Shown here: piece by piece, positions 23,501 to 34,388 of the stretch | Position numbering within the stretch: position 1 is the stretch's first letter | How the letters are laid out: each line of letters starts with the position of its first letter | NCBI RefSeq assembly: GCF_000281045.1 | Contig: NW_008246089.1 | Coordinates: 353,659 to 417,658, forward strand | Length of the DNA stretch: 64,000 nucleotides | Origin: Saprolegnia diclina VS20 | Lineage: Eukaryota > Oomycota > Saprolegniomycetes > Saprolegniales > Saprolegniaceae | Direction of reading: 5' to 3' | Notes under the pieces: model-generated | What the model was told of the DNA's origin: nothing | The model's input: only the letters and a program-made list of their open reading frames with translations | The model's database searches: none | Program-made: the position numbers and the translations under genes

Positions 23501-23687
23501 TGGCAAGTACACACACGTGATGCCCGACCAAGTGATCGCGGTGCTTGAGAAGTACAAGGACATGACGCCGGCGGCCAGCAAATTCTTCAAGGCCAAGAAG
23601 GCACCGGCCGTCGACACTGGGCTCAAGAAGACGGTCATTGACGCTGTCGTCAAGCAGCTTCGCACGATGAGTCCGCACGCCAAATGA
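20535..23687 (+). CDS. SEC15: Exocyst complex subunit Sec15 (EXOC6)
   Basis: Seventeen predicted exons: 20535-20664, 20708-20835, 20878-21018, 21061-21162, 21208-21576, 21628-21699, 21757-21849, 21895-22121, 22173-22242, 22288-22439, 22499-22619, 22667-22780, 22823-22869, 22915-23074, 23116-23275, 23321-23447, 23492-23687. Introns are 41-59 nt and junctions keep frame. Family features: the N-terminal SSHYMEFVQSIEEIVQIK block, the ALKLLESI segment, the VHVYDCLHETPVLAAFY block, and the C-terminal KYTHVMPDQVIAVLEKYKDM ending VIDAVVKQLRTM, which matches the conserved Sec15 end. Sec15 links Rab11/Sec4-type GTPases to the exocyst, which tethers secretory vesicles at the plasma membrane; in oomycetes this should serve hyphal tip growth. 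Intron 2 (20836-20877) appears to start with GC instead of GT. The ATP-free helical protein shows no damage. Confidence 0.88.
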
Positions 23688-23777
23688 GTCGTCTCTATTC
23701 TTATTGTCCTATATACTTGCATTTGAGAAGCATGGAAGCGCGGTATGCTTTGCTAGGCACGGATAGCGCTCGCTCAA

Positions 23778-26145
23778 CTAGGGTACATGACTTCTCACAT
23801 GCGTTCCTTGGTGCGAATGGCGTACCTGGTGGAGTGTCATCGTGACAGATCGATGGTGCGTCACCGCGTTTTGAAACGCCTCGAGGTCGAGTGTCATGAT
23901 GACAAATCGCGCCACGTCGCGCAAGGACGCTGGCATCGTCACGGCCACGCTGCGCTTGAGGAGCTTGTCGGCAAAGTCGCGCTCGCTTTTCGACCGGGCG
24001 TGGAGGCGGAGCACGGACCAGAGAACCTCTTGCGCCTGACGCAGCGCGGCTTCATCGATCGGGTCGATAACACGTGCCAAGACGTCGTCGACACTGCGCC
24101 GCAAAACGCTGAGCAGCGGCGTGCGCACGTCAAAGAGAGGCTCGGCAATGCGAGGTGTTGGCGTCGACGGCGGCGAAAAGGCGAGCGCCGACGCGATGCC
24201 GGCGTTGGCGCGGCGCATCGACAGATGTGTGTCACGCCACGCTAGACACACCTGCAAACTGAGCGCGACGAGGTTCGAGACCTTGCTCGCCTCCATGGGC
24301 GACGTGGCGTCGTCAAGCCGGTACAAATTCGGGGCCCACACGATGCAGAGGCTGTGGGCAGTCATGAGGTTGGTCTTGGTGTGGAGCACAATCTCGAGCC
24401 AGTGGTCGAGAAGCCACTCCAAGACCGACCGGGTCTGGGCGTCCAGCGCCCGTAAAAGACCGAGCGCGCACTCGTTGACGGTTGCACGGCCCGCCGTAAT
24501 CGAAGCATCGCGTTTATTGCTCTCGTCGAGCGTCGCGCAGGCCGCGAGGCGGTCGAGGTGCGGGCGAAGCGTCGATGGGAGCAGCGGTGTCGGTAGCTCG
24601 CGGAACCAGAGCTTGAGAAGACTGGCCAGTACAAACGGGTCGCTGTGCTGCTTGACGTCAAAGCGACCAGCGTTGAGCGCGGTTTTGGCCGCGTGGATCT
24701 CACCGTGGTCGGGCGACGACCGGTAAATGTACTTGCTGCTGGCGCCGTTCCGCGCAAGCAGCTCGCGACGCAGCATGTGCAGCAAACACGGCACCAAGTC
24801 GTTTGGGAGTTTGCTGCTGCACCGCATGGCGTCCAACGGTAGGCCAAACTGGTCGTGCAGCGCGATCAAGTGCGTCGGCACGCCTTCGTACTGGGCCCGG
24901 TACGAGTTGTACTTGACGCAGACGTCATGGGCGACTTCGAACGGGGCACCGATAAAGTTCTCACTTGGCGTCACGAGTGTCGCCGTCGTCGTAGCTGCAG
25001 CACCAGCGTCGTCGGCTGCCAACGCCGCGCCATCGGGCATCGATTGGACGCTTGGCAGCATCGTCTCTTGCGTGCACGTGACGTAGGCCTGCTCACCCTG
25101 CGACTGCACTGGGGTGGCCGAGGGGTCGAGGACTGAGCCCGTCTTGTCCAGTGCCTCCTTTGTTGTTGGTGTGGTTGTTGGCGCCGCAGGTGAAAGACCA
25201 TCGGGAAGCACGCGTGCGACGTCTTGCCAGTTGGTGATGAACGGATGCGCGAGGCAGTCGATGGCCGACGGTCGATCTGCCGGTGCCTTATTGAGGCAGT
25301 ACTTTAAGAAGTCGGAAAAGACCGACGACCATTCGTGGGGCTGGCGAAGCCGCGGCGCGGGGTTGCGCGGGATCTGAATCAAGACGCGCATTGGGTGCTC
25401 TTCAAAGAGAGGCGGCTTTTGGTCGGCGAGCTCGATCGCCGTGATGCCGAGGCTCCAAATGTCGGCCTTGTAGTCGTAGTCGCAGTCTTGGATCATTTCG
25501 GGGCTCATCCAGTACGGCGTGCCGACAAAGGTGCCACTACGATATGTCACCTCTGGCCTCTCGTCATGGGTCGTACCGGCGCGACAGCGTGTCGCGAAGC
25601 TGCGCCGAGACGCCAAAGTCGGCGATTTTGACATCACCGTCCGCCGTGAGCAAGATGTTGCCGCCTACCGCCCATGAGACATCGCACGCACAAGTGAATG
25701 GACCTTTGACATCGCGGTGGATCTTCTTCTTCGCATGCAGATGGGCGAGGCCATGCAGCGCACCGCGCAGAATGATCGAGATCTCTTGCTCGACGAGGCG
25801 GCGCTGGCGTGAGATGTCGCCGACGGACCCGCCGCCGCAATACTCCATGGCGATCCAGAGCGCGCCGTCCTTGTAGTACGCGTCGTAGAAAGCCACGACG
25901 TTCGGGTGGTCGCACTCGCGCAAAAACTCAATCTCGCGCCGGACGTTCTCCACGTCCTCGCCGTGCTGCCCTGGCTTGAGCGCAATCGGGATGACCTTGA
26001 GGGCGACTTCGCGCTGCGTGCTGCGGCACGTCGCGCGGAAGACGCGGCCAAAGGCGCCAGCGCCTTCGCGCGAGTGAATGTCAAAGATGGTCTCTGGGTC
26101 GCCCGGGCTCAAGCCCATCGTCGCGAGCACCTGCTCGATGCCCAT
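23778..26145 (-). CDS. STE20-type protein kinase fused to CRIB-like and RhoGAP domains
   Basis: Three exons, 26145-25704, 25664-25577 and 25536-23778, giving 762 residues. Kinase domain at about residues 20-280: glycine loop GAGAFGRVF, Lys in VALKVI, catalytic loop HRDVKGGNILL (completed by removing the 39-nt first intron), DFGVSAQL, and the STE20/MST activation signature GTFVGTPYWMSPE. Next a Pro/Thr-rich linker, then SENFIGAPFEVAHDVCVKYN...YEGVP at about residue 400, which resembles a CRIB/PBD (Rac/Cdc42-binding) motif. A RhoGAP-like domain follows (about 440-620): IYRSSP at the arginine-finger position, DPFVLASLLKLWFRELPTPL, and MTAHSLCIVWAPNLYR. About 140 unassigned helical residues end the protein. 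It could bind a Rho GTPase, signal, and also switch that GTPase off. Confidence 0.85.
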
Positions 26146-26756
26146 CGTTGCCGCTTCGGAAGATCGCAACAACTTCTTGGGCTCCGAACTTCGAACTTCG
26201 TACACCGCAGATAGACTCTGTTTCAAACAGAATCTAGGTCGCAACAGTGTTTGGTGGACGATCGCGCACAGAGCGCAGCCAAACCGAGCCACGATGTCCT
26301 TGAACCAAGATGGCTCAAGGAGGCCTACTGTGGTAACACACATACGGGATCAGCTCTTGACCAACGCACACCAGGAACGGCGGTAAGGTTGGCCTTCTGT
26401 CGCCAACCGCTTCCGACCCGATGACGCCGGTGCGTGACGGCTACGATCAAGTCGATCGCAGTGTCTTTACGTACGCCCTTAACACAGGTCGAGCGACCAT
26501 CGCGGTATCTTGCCCGCTGAGCATGACGAGGCGACGTCCCACCATCACACGCCCCGAGCGAACGCCAGCTGGCTACTCAAGTCGCTCGTACTTGTACTCG
26601 TTTAGGAGGCTCGCAGGGCACTGCGTTCTATGACCTTGCAGCGTCGACGCGGTGCTGCACCGCACGTGTGTTGGTTGTCACCGAGTCTTTACGTTGAAGT
26701 TGTGGCCGCCTCTTGCGTGCAGCTCACTTTTCAACTGCGCTTCTTCTTGGCATCCG
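26146..26756. other. Intergenic region between divergent genes
   Basis: About 610 bases between the 5' ends of the kinase-RhoGAP gene and the cysteine protease gene. Open frames continue into it from both genes but show no family signal. It presumably holds both promoters. Confidence 0.4.
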
Positions 26757-28007
26757 ATGCACTGTGTCTCGCTGCTGCTGCTGCTCGCGGCGACGGCCAT
26801 CTACGGGCTCGATATTTCCGACGCCGAGCGACGGGAGCTCACACGGGACTTGTCGCGCTGGCAAAGCACGTTTGGCAACGACGGCCGTCTCCGCGCGTCG
26901 ATGGTCGGCGCCGAGTCCAATGAGAACCTCCTCGCGCGCTTGAAGGCGTCCAAGGACAAGGTGCCCGAGCTGCGCGTCGCCAACCCACACGCAACCTTTA
27001 GCCACTTGACCAAGTTTGCCTTGCTCAACAACGCCGAGTTTGCCAAGTACGTCTCGGGCCCGATGCCGACGGCGTCGCCCGTGCCGGGTGTCGACCGGGA
27101 CGTTGGCAACGCCACCGACATGGTCGACTGGACGACATACAACAACATGACAACGACGTGCGTGCTTCCGCCCAAGAACCAAGGCGCGTGCGGCAGCTGC
27201 TGGGCGTTTGCAGCCACCGAGGTCGTGGCGTCGGCGCACTGCATTGCGACCGGCGTCCTGCCCGACATCTCGGCCCAGCAAGTCACGAGCTGCTCGAAAA
27301 ACGACGGCTCGGACGGCTGCAACGGCGGGACCGTCGAGGGCGCGATCGACTGGATCGTGTCGCAACAGCCGCAATTGTGTTCGTCGTCGGCGCTCCCGTA
27401 CACATCGGGTCTCTCGGGCGACACGGGGACCTGCAACGCCACGTGCAACTCGTCCGTGGCACTCGCCGTCGGCGCGACGATCAGCATTGCTGGCGAGTCG
27501 GCGCTCGAGACGCAGCTCCGCGTGCAGCCCGTGAGCGTCAGTGTCGCCGGCGAGAACGACGTGTGGCGCCTGTACGTCCGTGGCGTCATCTCGGCGTGCC
27601 CGGATGTGCGCTCCGACCACGCAGTGCTCGCGGTCGGCTACGGTACGACGGACGACGAGTACCGACTGCCCTACTTCAAGGTCCGCAATTCGTGGGGTGC
27701 CGACTGGGGCGAAGGCGGCGACATTCGTCTCCAGCGCGGCGTCGGTGGTGCCGGCACATGCAACGTGGCAGAGAGCGTGTCGTACCCGACCATCGTGCGC
27801 CCGACCAAAACGCCGACCAAGACCAAGCCACCGAACAAGACCACGAAGCGCCCGAAGGCAACGCGCCGCCCGCGCCCACCAACGCCGACGCCAACGCCAT
27901 CGACGACCCCTCTGCGGGCGGTCACGTTGACACCTATCGTGCCCGAGTCGACGGACGGTAGCGATGTGGAGCTCGACGATGACATCGTCGCGGCGTTCTG
28001 GGGCTGA
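26757..28007 (+). CDS. Secreted papain-like cysteine protease (C1A) with Thr/Pro/Lys-rich tail
   Basis: Single exon, 416 residues from the ATG at 26757, chosen because it begins a signal peptide (MHCVSLLLLLAATAIYG). A propeptide of about 110 residues precedes the mature domain (VDWTTYNNMTT). Catalytic residues: oxyanion Gln and Cys in NQGACGSCWAF, His in SDHAVLAVGYG, Asn in VRNSWGADWGEGG; the CNGG motif is present. After the catalytic domain there is a basic, Thr/Pro/Lys-rich segment of about 50 residues (TKTPTKTKPPNKTTKRPK), likely extended and O-glycosylated, then an acidic end. Secreted C1A proteases of this architecture are common in saprotrophic and pathogenic oomycetes and digest proteins outside the cell or in vacuoles. 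Confidence 0.92.
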   Translation: MHCVSLLLLLAATAIYGLDISDAERRELTRDLSRWQSTFGNDGRLRASMVGAESNENLLARLKASKDKVPELRVANPHATFSHLTKFALLNNAEFAKYVSGPMPTASPVPGVDRDVGNATDMVDWTTYNNMTTTCVLPPKNQGACGSCWAFAATEVVASAHCIATGVLPDISAQQVTSCSKNDGSDGCNGGTVEGAIDWIVSQQPQLCSSSALPYTSGLSGDTGTCNATCNSSVALAVGATISIAGESALETQLRVQPVSVSVAGENDVWRLYVRGVISACPDVRSDHAVLAVGYGTTDDEYRLPYFKVRNSWGADWGEGGDIRLQRGVGGAGTCNVAESVSYPTIVRPTKTPTKTKPPNKTTKRPKATRRPRPPTPTPTPSTTPLRAVTLTPIVPESTDGSDVELDDDIVAAFWG

Positions 28008-28441
28008 GCCGTCCGCGCGCGCTACCGAGGCCATGTGGCACTGCCTCCGTTAGCGCTAACTCGATTGATAATGCATAACGTGTCGTTTCTTGCTGGCTGC
28101 TAGCAAAGGTTGGCGTCGAGCGAGCCTACTACATGCACTCGTACGTCAAGCAGCACGGCAACCCGTGCAAGGTCGTCGTCCTCGCGCAGCCCATCATGCT
28201 TGCTGTATCGGCCATGACCTCGTGCTTACGCTGCGCATGTCATGGGCTTCGAACAGCGTCCGATGCATGGCTCCATGGAGCTCAGACGCGCCGCCGCCTT
28301 GCTACCGGCCGCAACGTCCGTGGCGGAGACGGTGGCGAGTGTCAATCGGCGTCTCTGGCGCAATCTGATTGGCTAAAAATCGAGCAGCGGTTTTTTGAAT
28401 TTTTGAACCGGAGTTTTCAACCTTGGACAGAGCACGCGAGC
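28008..28441. other. Intergenic region
   Basis: About 430 bases between the protease and the kinesin gene; 3' UTR of the first and promoter of the second. Nothing further recognised. Confidence 0.4.
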
Positions 28442-31400
28442 ATGGCGACGTCCTCGAAGCGGCCGCGGGAGGCCATGGAGCCGCTCGTCATCGGAGACGC
28501 GGCCTGCGACGCCGGTAGCGCGGGTCCGCCTGCCAAGAGCCCCAACCTCGGTAGCAGCGACGCGCGTCGTCGACCAAGCGGTCTCAAGCCTCCGCGCGTG
28601 GCCAAGTCCGGCTTGCCGGTGCCATCCAAGATCGCCAAGGCGCTCTCCAACCAAGACGAGAACGACCGCGCTGCCAACGCAGGTAGCTTTCAATGGAATG
28701 CATCGAATGACTCTCGGTTCTTATTGTATGTCGTAGCTGGCGAGGGCTCGATCAAGAAGAAGGCCGGATCGCTGCCGCGACCACGGTCGTCCCTCAAGCC
28801 GCCCAGCGCAATGGCGACGCCATCGACGCGCAGCGCTTCACGGGGAGCGCTTGACGCACCACCGGACGCGGTAACCGAGGTGCCGACGAGTGCGTCTCTG
28901 CCGTCGGTGGCCGCGCGCTTCAACGAGGTCATGCCAGACCTCGGCCGTATCGACGATGTCGCCAAGCCGCGACGCACCAAGCTAAAACCGTTCGACTACA
29001 AGGGTCGCTGCGAAGAGCAACGGGCGACTGTGACCGAGCTCCGTGGGCTGCTTCGGACTCTCGAAGAGCAGGTCCGACGCTACATCTCGTCGCATCACAT
29101 CCCATGCGTTCTTCTCGATAGGCCAAGAAATTTGAGCTCGAGGCGGTCCAGCTCGACCAAGCGATGGTGCTGCAGACGAGCTTGGCCAAGCAAGATTTGG
29201 TTCGCATCCGAGAAAACGAAGCGGCGCGCAGCGACATTGTCGACAGTCTCCAAGCGCAGCTCGACGAGCTCAAGCACGCGCTTGACGGTGCAATCAAGGA
29301 GAAGGAAGCGTTCCAAAAGCAAGCCCACGACGTTGGCGCCAAGCTCCAGGACGAGCTCGCGAGTAAAGTGACCTTGTCGACGCAGCGGTCGCAGGTCGCG
29401 GCCCAGCTCGAACAGCTCCGTGCCGAGCACGACCTCCGCGTTGCGGCTCTCCAGAACGACAAGGTCCAGTTGGAGGCTCAGCGCGACGCGGCAGTCAGCG
29501 ACCTCGCGCTCGTGCGTGCGCAGTTGACGCGCAAGGAAGAGGACGCGTCCGGGACGCTCAAGAGCATGCGCGACATGCAAGCCTTTGCGATGAGCACGAA
29601 CGAACGTCTTGCCAACGAAAACAAAGCGCTCTCGGAGAAGCTCGCGTCGATCGAGGTCAAGAGCAAGGCCATTGAAGAGTCGTCGGCCGAGACGTCGGCC
29701 ACGATCCAGCGCCTCACGAGCGCGCTCGAGGTACCTTCCCCAGTCCCAACGATCATATGGTAACGAAGGATGGGAACGTAGGCCAGCGAAGCGGCCAAAG
29801 TTGACGCCATCGCGCTCGCCAAGGAGTCGACCGAGGCGTGCGCGATCGCCAAAGCTGAGCTCGCCGAGCAAGAACGCATTGCATTTGCCGAGAAGGGCGT
29901 CCGACAGGTGCTCGAGGCCCAGCAACGCGAGTCGCAGAAGGAGCTCATGGCCGTGTACGCCGAGTCCAAGGCCATTCGGTCCGAGATGGAGCGCTTGCTC
30001 GCTCAACACGGCAGCGACAAGGCCAAGTTTGAAGCCGACCGGGTGCAGCTCGAATCCGACAAGACGAAAGCCGCCCAAGCACTCGCGATCGAGATGGAGG
30101 CGCTGCGCGAGGCCAACGTGAGCCTCGAGAGCGAACTCCACACGTGGAAGACCAAGTGGCACGAAACGCAGGAGCACCAAAACATGGTCGAGATGGCCGC
30201 GCTCATTACGGCCCAGCGCGAAGCCGATGTGCTCAAGCTCCGGCTCAAAGAAGCGACGACTACCGGGCTCCAGACAATGGAAGCCAAGGATGCGGCGATC
30301 GCCGAGCTCACGGCCAAGGTCAAGGAGGGCGAGATGCTGCGCCGGAAGCTGCACAACACGATCCAAGAGCTCCGCGGCAACGTCCGGGTCTTTGCGCGCA
30401 CGCGGCCGTTCTTGCCGTCGGACGGGCCCGCCACCGAGTCGGCGATCCAGTGCGACGTCGACGGCGTGACCATGAAGATCAAGCGCGAGAAGGAGACCCA
30501 CAGCTTCTCCTTTGACCGCGTCTTCCCCCCCGTGACAGGCCAGGACGCGGTCTTTGACGAGGTCTCGGAGTTTGTCCAGTCGGCCATTGACGGGTACCAA
30601 GTGTGTCTCTTCTCGTACGGCCAAACCGGGTCGGGCAAGACCCACACGGTACAGCATTGTTGCGCTCTGTGATGTGGTTCTGAGCATATATGCAGATGCA
30701 AGGCAGTGGCAACGGCCATATGCGTGGCATCATCCCGCGCTCGATTGAAAAGATCTTGGCCGAGTGCAATAAGAACCAAGAGGCCGGGTGGCGCTACACG
30801 CTCCACGCGTCGTTCCTAGAGATTTACAACGAAGCCGTCCGCGACCTCCTTGCCAAGAAGGAAGATGCGCAAAAGTCGCTATCGATCAAGATGCTCGAGA
30901 AGCACGGCGGCGTGACGGTGCCCGACCTCACGCTCGTCGAGATTCACGCCGTGCGGGACGTCGAAGGCCTCATGGAGCGGGCATCGCGCCTCCGAAGCGT
31001 TGCGGCCACCGACATGAACGAGCAGTCGTCGCGCTCGCACAGCGTCTTTTCGCTCTATCTCAAGGGTGCTTGCTTGATCCTACATGTTCGGGCACCAACC
31101 TGGTGGATGTAGGCACCAACGACGAGCAAGGTGTCGTGCTCGAAGGACGGTTGAACCTCGTTGATTTGGCAGGCAGCGAGCGGATCTCGCGGTCCGGCGC
31201 GACCGGCGAGCGACTCAAGGAAGCGCAAGCTATCAACAAGAGTCTGAGCGCGCTCACCGACGTCTTCAACGCGATTGCACTCAAAAACAGCCACGTACAC
31301 GACCTCAAACCCATCGAGTCGGGTCTCACTACAGTGTGCGGTTAGGTGCCATTTCGCAACTCCAAGCTGACGTATTTATTACAGAGCTGCTTGTCGGGCG

Positions 31401-31601
31401 ACGGCAAGACGCTCATGATGGTGCGTACGACTCGTGGAGACATCGGACGACGCTTCATCGAGAGGATAGGTGAACCTCTCGCCGACGATCGAGTCGACAG
31501 GCGAAAGCCTCTGCTCGCTGCGGTTCGCCCACAACGTAAATATGTGCGAGCTCGGAAAGGCCAAGCGACAATTCAAGAAGAAGACGGACGCCGACGCCTA
31601 A
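28442..31601 (+). CDS. Kinesin-14 (C-terminal motor, minus-end directed)
   Basis: Eight exons: 28442-28682, 28737-29071, 29122-29730, 29782-30648, 30696-31065, 31113-31294, 31346-31420, 31470-31601; 936 residues. The N-terminal ~190 residues are basic and Ser/Pro-rich, as in microtubule-binding tails. A long coiled coil follows (about 200-600). The neck and motor begin at [20 protein letters not shown], the kinesin-14 hallmark. Motor motifs: P-loop [10 protein letters not shown] (interrupted by an intron right after it), switch [12 protein letters not shown], switch [10 protein letters not shown], and [14 protein letters not shown]. The protein ends just after the motor ([10 protein letters not shown]), so the motor is C-terminal. 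It should cross-link and slide microtubules in the mitotic spindle. Confidence 0.93.
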
Positions 31602-32367
31602 CCCCAACACCAATTCGACCTTGCAACCTTGCCGCCTTGCCCCAAGCATTTGGCCGTGCGCTGTGCCACGAGGGCGACCTTGCCGTTTACAGTCGCCGTC
31701 ATGCGCGATGCGTCGTCGTCCTGGACGTATCCTGCGCATATTTCATTCGCGGAGTATTTTGCCGGTGCCTGTGCATTGGCCCGGCGTTGGCTTGACGCGG
31801 CTAAGGGGCTGCTGCCGGTGGCGGAGGCCGGACCATGGCGGCGCCGCGGATGTCGAGGATCCGGGGGGACGGAAGCAGCGGCGAGTCTTCTTGCATGGCG
31901 TTTGCCCAACTGCGCTGTTGTAAGGCGAGGGCCTTTGAGAGCGTGCCACGTGGCCAAGCCAGGAGCGCTAGTGTTGCTGGAGCGAAGAAGACTTCGCGTG
32001 GCCGGCAGCGCTGACGTGCCATATATTCATTCGTATACGGGCGGTGCTGGCGCATGTGGCGGCAAAGTTTGCTTGCATGTGTCACAAGGATACGCCAAAA
32101 CTTCTTCCGCCAAGAAGCATTACACGCGCATTGGTCTGTCTATTCGCACGCCACCTAACCCTCAGGTCGAGCACATTTCGTTGGGGTTGCGTTCGCTGCT
32201 ACTGGCGACGGCACGGAACGCTTCGTCAATGCATCGAGATAGTCTTGTGCAGGCTTCAGTTGCGCAGAGGCGGCGGAGGGCGTGCGGCTGCATAGTCGTT
32301 TTGCAAGTGGTCAGTCGGCCTGTCTCGAAAATGGCGTGTTTTTAGTCGAAGCCAGCTGGCCCCTGAA
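31602..32367. other. Intergenic region
   Basis: About 765 bases between the kinesin and ALG3 genes. Several open frames cross it on both strands, but none has a recognisable motif, codon pattern or supported splice structure. No RNA gene or repeat seen. Confidence 0.4.
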
Positions 32368-34302
32368 ATGGTTCACTTTGCCTTTTCGACGGTCATGGCA
32401 CAGCAGCGGGCGACCAAGCTGCGCAGCGAGAAGCGCGCGACGCGCATCGACAAGGATGTCAAGAAGGTCTCGAACCTCAACCGCGCGCTCTCGTTCGCGT
32501 ACGACATTCTGTGGAGCTACCGCTACTTCAAGTACATGGCTGCCTTTCTACTGCTCCTCGAAGCCGGCTTGGGCTACGCCATCATCCAAAAGATTCCGTG
32601 TACGTCGCCCAAGTGCACGCGGCTGGAGCTCTCATGCACTATGTAGACACGGAGATTGACTGGAAGGCCTACATGGAGCAGGTCGAGCTCTTCAAGGGCG
32701 GCGAACGCGACTACGCCAAGATCCGCGGTGGCACCGGCCCGCTCGTGTACCCGGCGGGCCACGTGTACATCTTTTCGCTGCTGCACAGCGTGACCAACAA
32801 CGGCGCCAACATCCGCCTCGGTACCATCGTCCACCTCGTCCTCCGTCATGGCGTATTCCTGCTGCGTAGCGCAATACATCTTTCTCGGTTTTTACCTCGT
32901 CATGGTCGCGACGATCTTTGCGATCTTCTACCGCGCGCGCATGTGCCCGCCGTGGACGGCCATGCTCGTGTGTACGTCCAAGCGTCTCCACTCGATCTAC
33001 ATGCTGCGCCTCTTCAACGACGGCGTGGCCATGATGTTTCTCTTCCTCGCCATCTACCTCTTTTGCCGGCAGCAGTGGCGGTATGGCTGCGTGCTCTACA
33101 GTCTCGCTGTCTCGATCAAGATGAACGTGCTTCTCTTCGCACCTGGTGTCTTCTTCCTTCTCCTGCAGTCGTCCGGCCTCCTTCGTACGGTCGGGTATCT
33201 CTCGATCTGCGCCGCCGTCCAAGTCGCCCTCGCGCTCCCGTTTCTCAACCACAACTGGTGGAGCTACGTCACCAAAGCGTTTGAGTTTAGCCGTGTCTTT
33301 ACGTACGAGTGGACGGTCAATTGGCGCTTCCTCTCGGAAGAAGTCTTTGTCTCCAAGGGCCTCTCGATCACGCTGCTTGTTTGCCACGTGTTCTTCTTGG
33401 CGCTCTTTTTGCAAAAGTACTACTTTGCTGCCTCGGGTAGCTGGCGCTACCTCCTCTACAACCCCTTCTCGCTCACGTACGTCCGTCTTCTCTGTGGTGC
33501 CAAGGTACTTAGGAATTGTAGCGACCGCCAGCCGATCCGCGCCGAACGCATTGTCACGTCGCTCTTTGCGATCAACTTTGTGGGCATTTGCTTTGCGCGG
33601 ACGCTCCACTACCAGTTTTACGCGTGGTACTACCCGACGCTGCCGTATCTGGTCTGGAAGACAAATGTGCCCTTGATCTTCAAGGCCAAGATCCTCATCA
33701 TGGTCGAGTTTGCGTTCAACACGTTCCCGTCCACGGACGCGTCGTCGCTTGTCTTGCAGCTGAGTCAGCTCCTGCTGCTCGTGTCGCTCTACACGGCCAG
33801 CGACGAAGGTACAGTTTGTGGATTTTTGGAGTTTATTTTGTGAAATGGGCTGCAACTAGGCAAGTACCAGTCGTATCTGGATGCCGAGGCCCGGGAAAAC
33901 CTCGTCCGCTACATGAACGAAGAGGCGTTTGACGGCTCGCGCCAGTTTGCCACGTACTATGGCAGCGTCACGGAAGACCTCGCCGAAGGCGCGTCGGTCG
34001 TCTCGGTACAACCCTATCCCTTGTTCAAGGATTCATGTCTCATCTCGAAATATGTGTGCTAGATTGACGAGCAAGAAGTGGTCTTGCGGCTTCCGAAAAT
34101 GAACTTTACGCTCGCGATTGGCTTTGGGAGCTCGGCGCCCGTCACGAGCGAAGGCTACGCCAAGCGCGTGCTCTCGGGCATGCTCGCGGAGGCCGACGAC
34201 GGGCTCACGCGCGGCATCAACATGGCCGACGTCGTTTCGCGCGAAATGGCCGAGATGAACAGCGGCGAGCTCCGCGCCCGCCTCCGCCCCCGCAAGTCGT
34301 AG
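32368..34302 (+). CDS. ALG3: Dol-P-Man:Man5GlcNAc2-PP-Dol alpha-1,3-mannosyltransferase, ALG3, with extra C-terminal tail
   Basis: Exons 32368-32599, 32647-32820, 32870-33808, 33860-34005, 34063-34302; about 576 residues. A 45-base GTACGT...TAG segment at 33477-33521 is in frame and may be a further intron. Diagnostic ALG3 blocks: [13 protein letters not shown] near the first luminal loop, [57 protein letters not shown] and [20 protein letters not shown]. Many membrane helices. The enzyme adds the sixth mannose to the lipid-linked N-glycan precursor on the luminal side of the ER. Start 32368 or the in-frame ATG at 32395. The last two exons add about 125 residues ([27 protein letters not shown]) not found in animal ALG3, which ends shortly after the last helix. 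Confidence 0.9.
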
Positions 34303-34388
34303 GTGTACATGTTCTGTCTGGCTACCCACATATACCGACATTGGAAACAACAAGTGTGTGCTTGACAACTAGGCATATCTTAGTCATG

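Noticed and set aside
26724-28034. Open minus-strand frame of 436 codons
   Set aside because: Antisense of the cysteine protease; Arg/Val/His-rich shadow.
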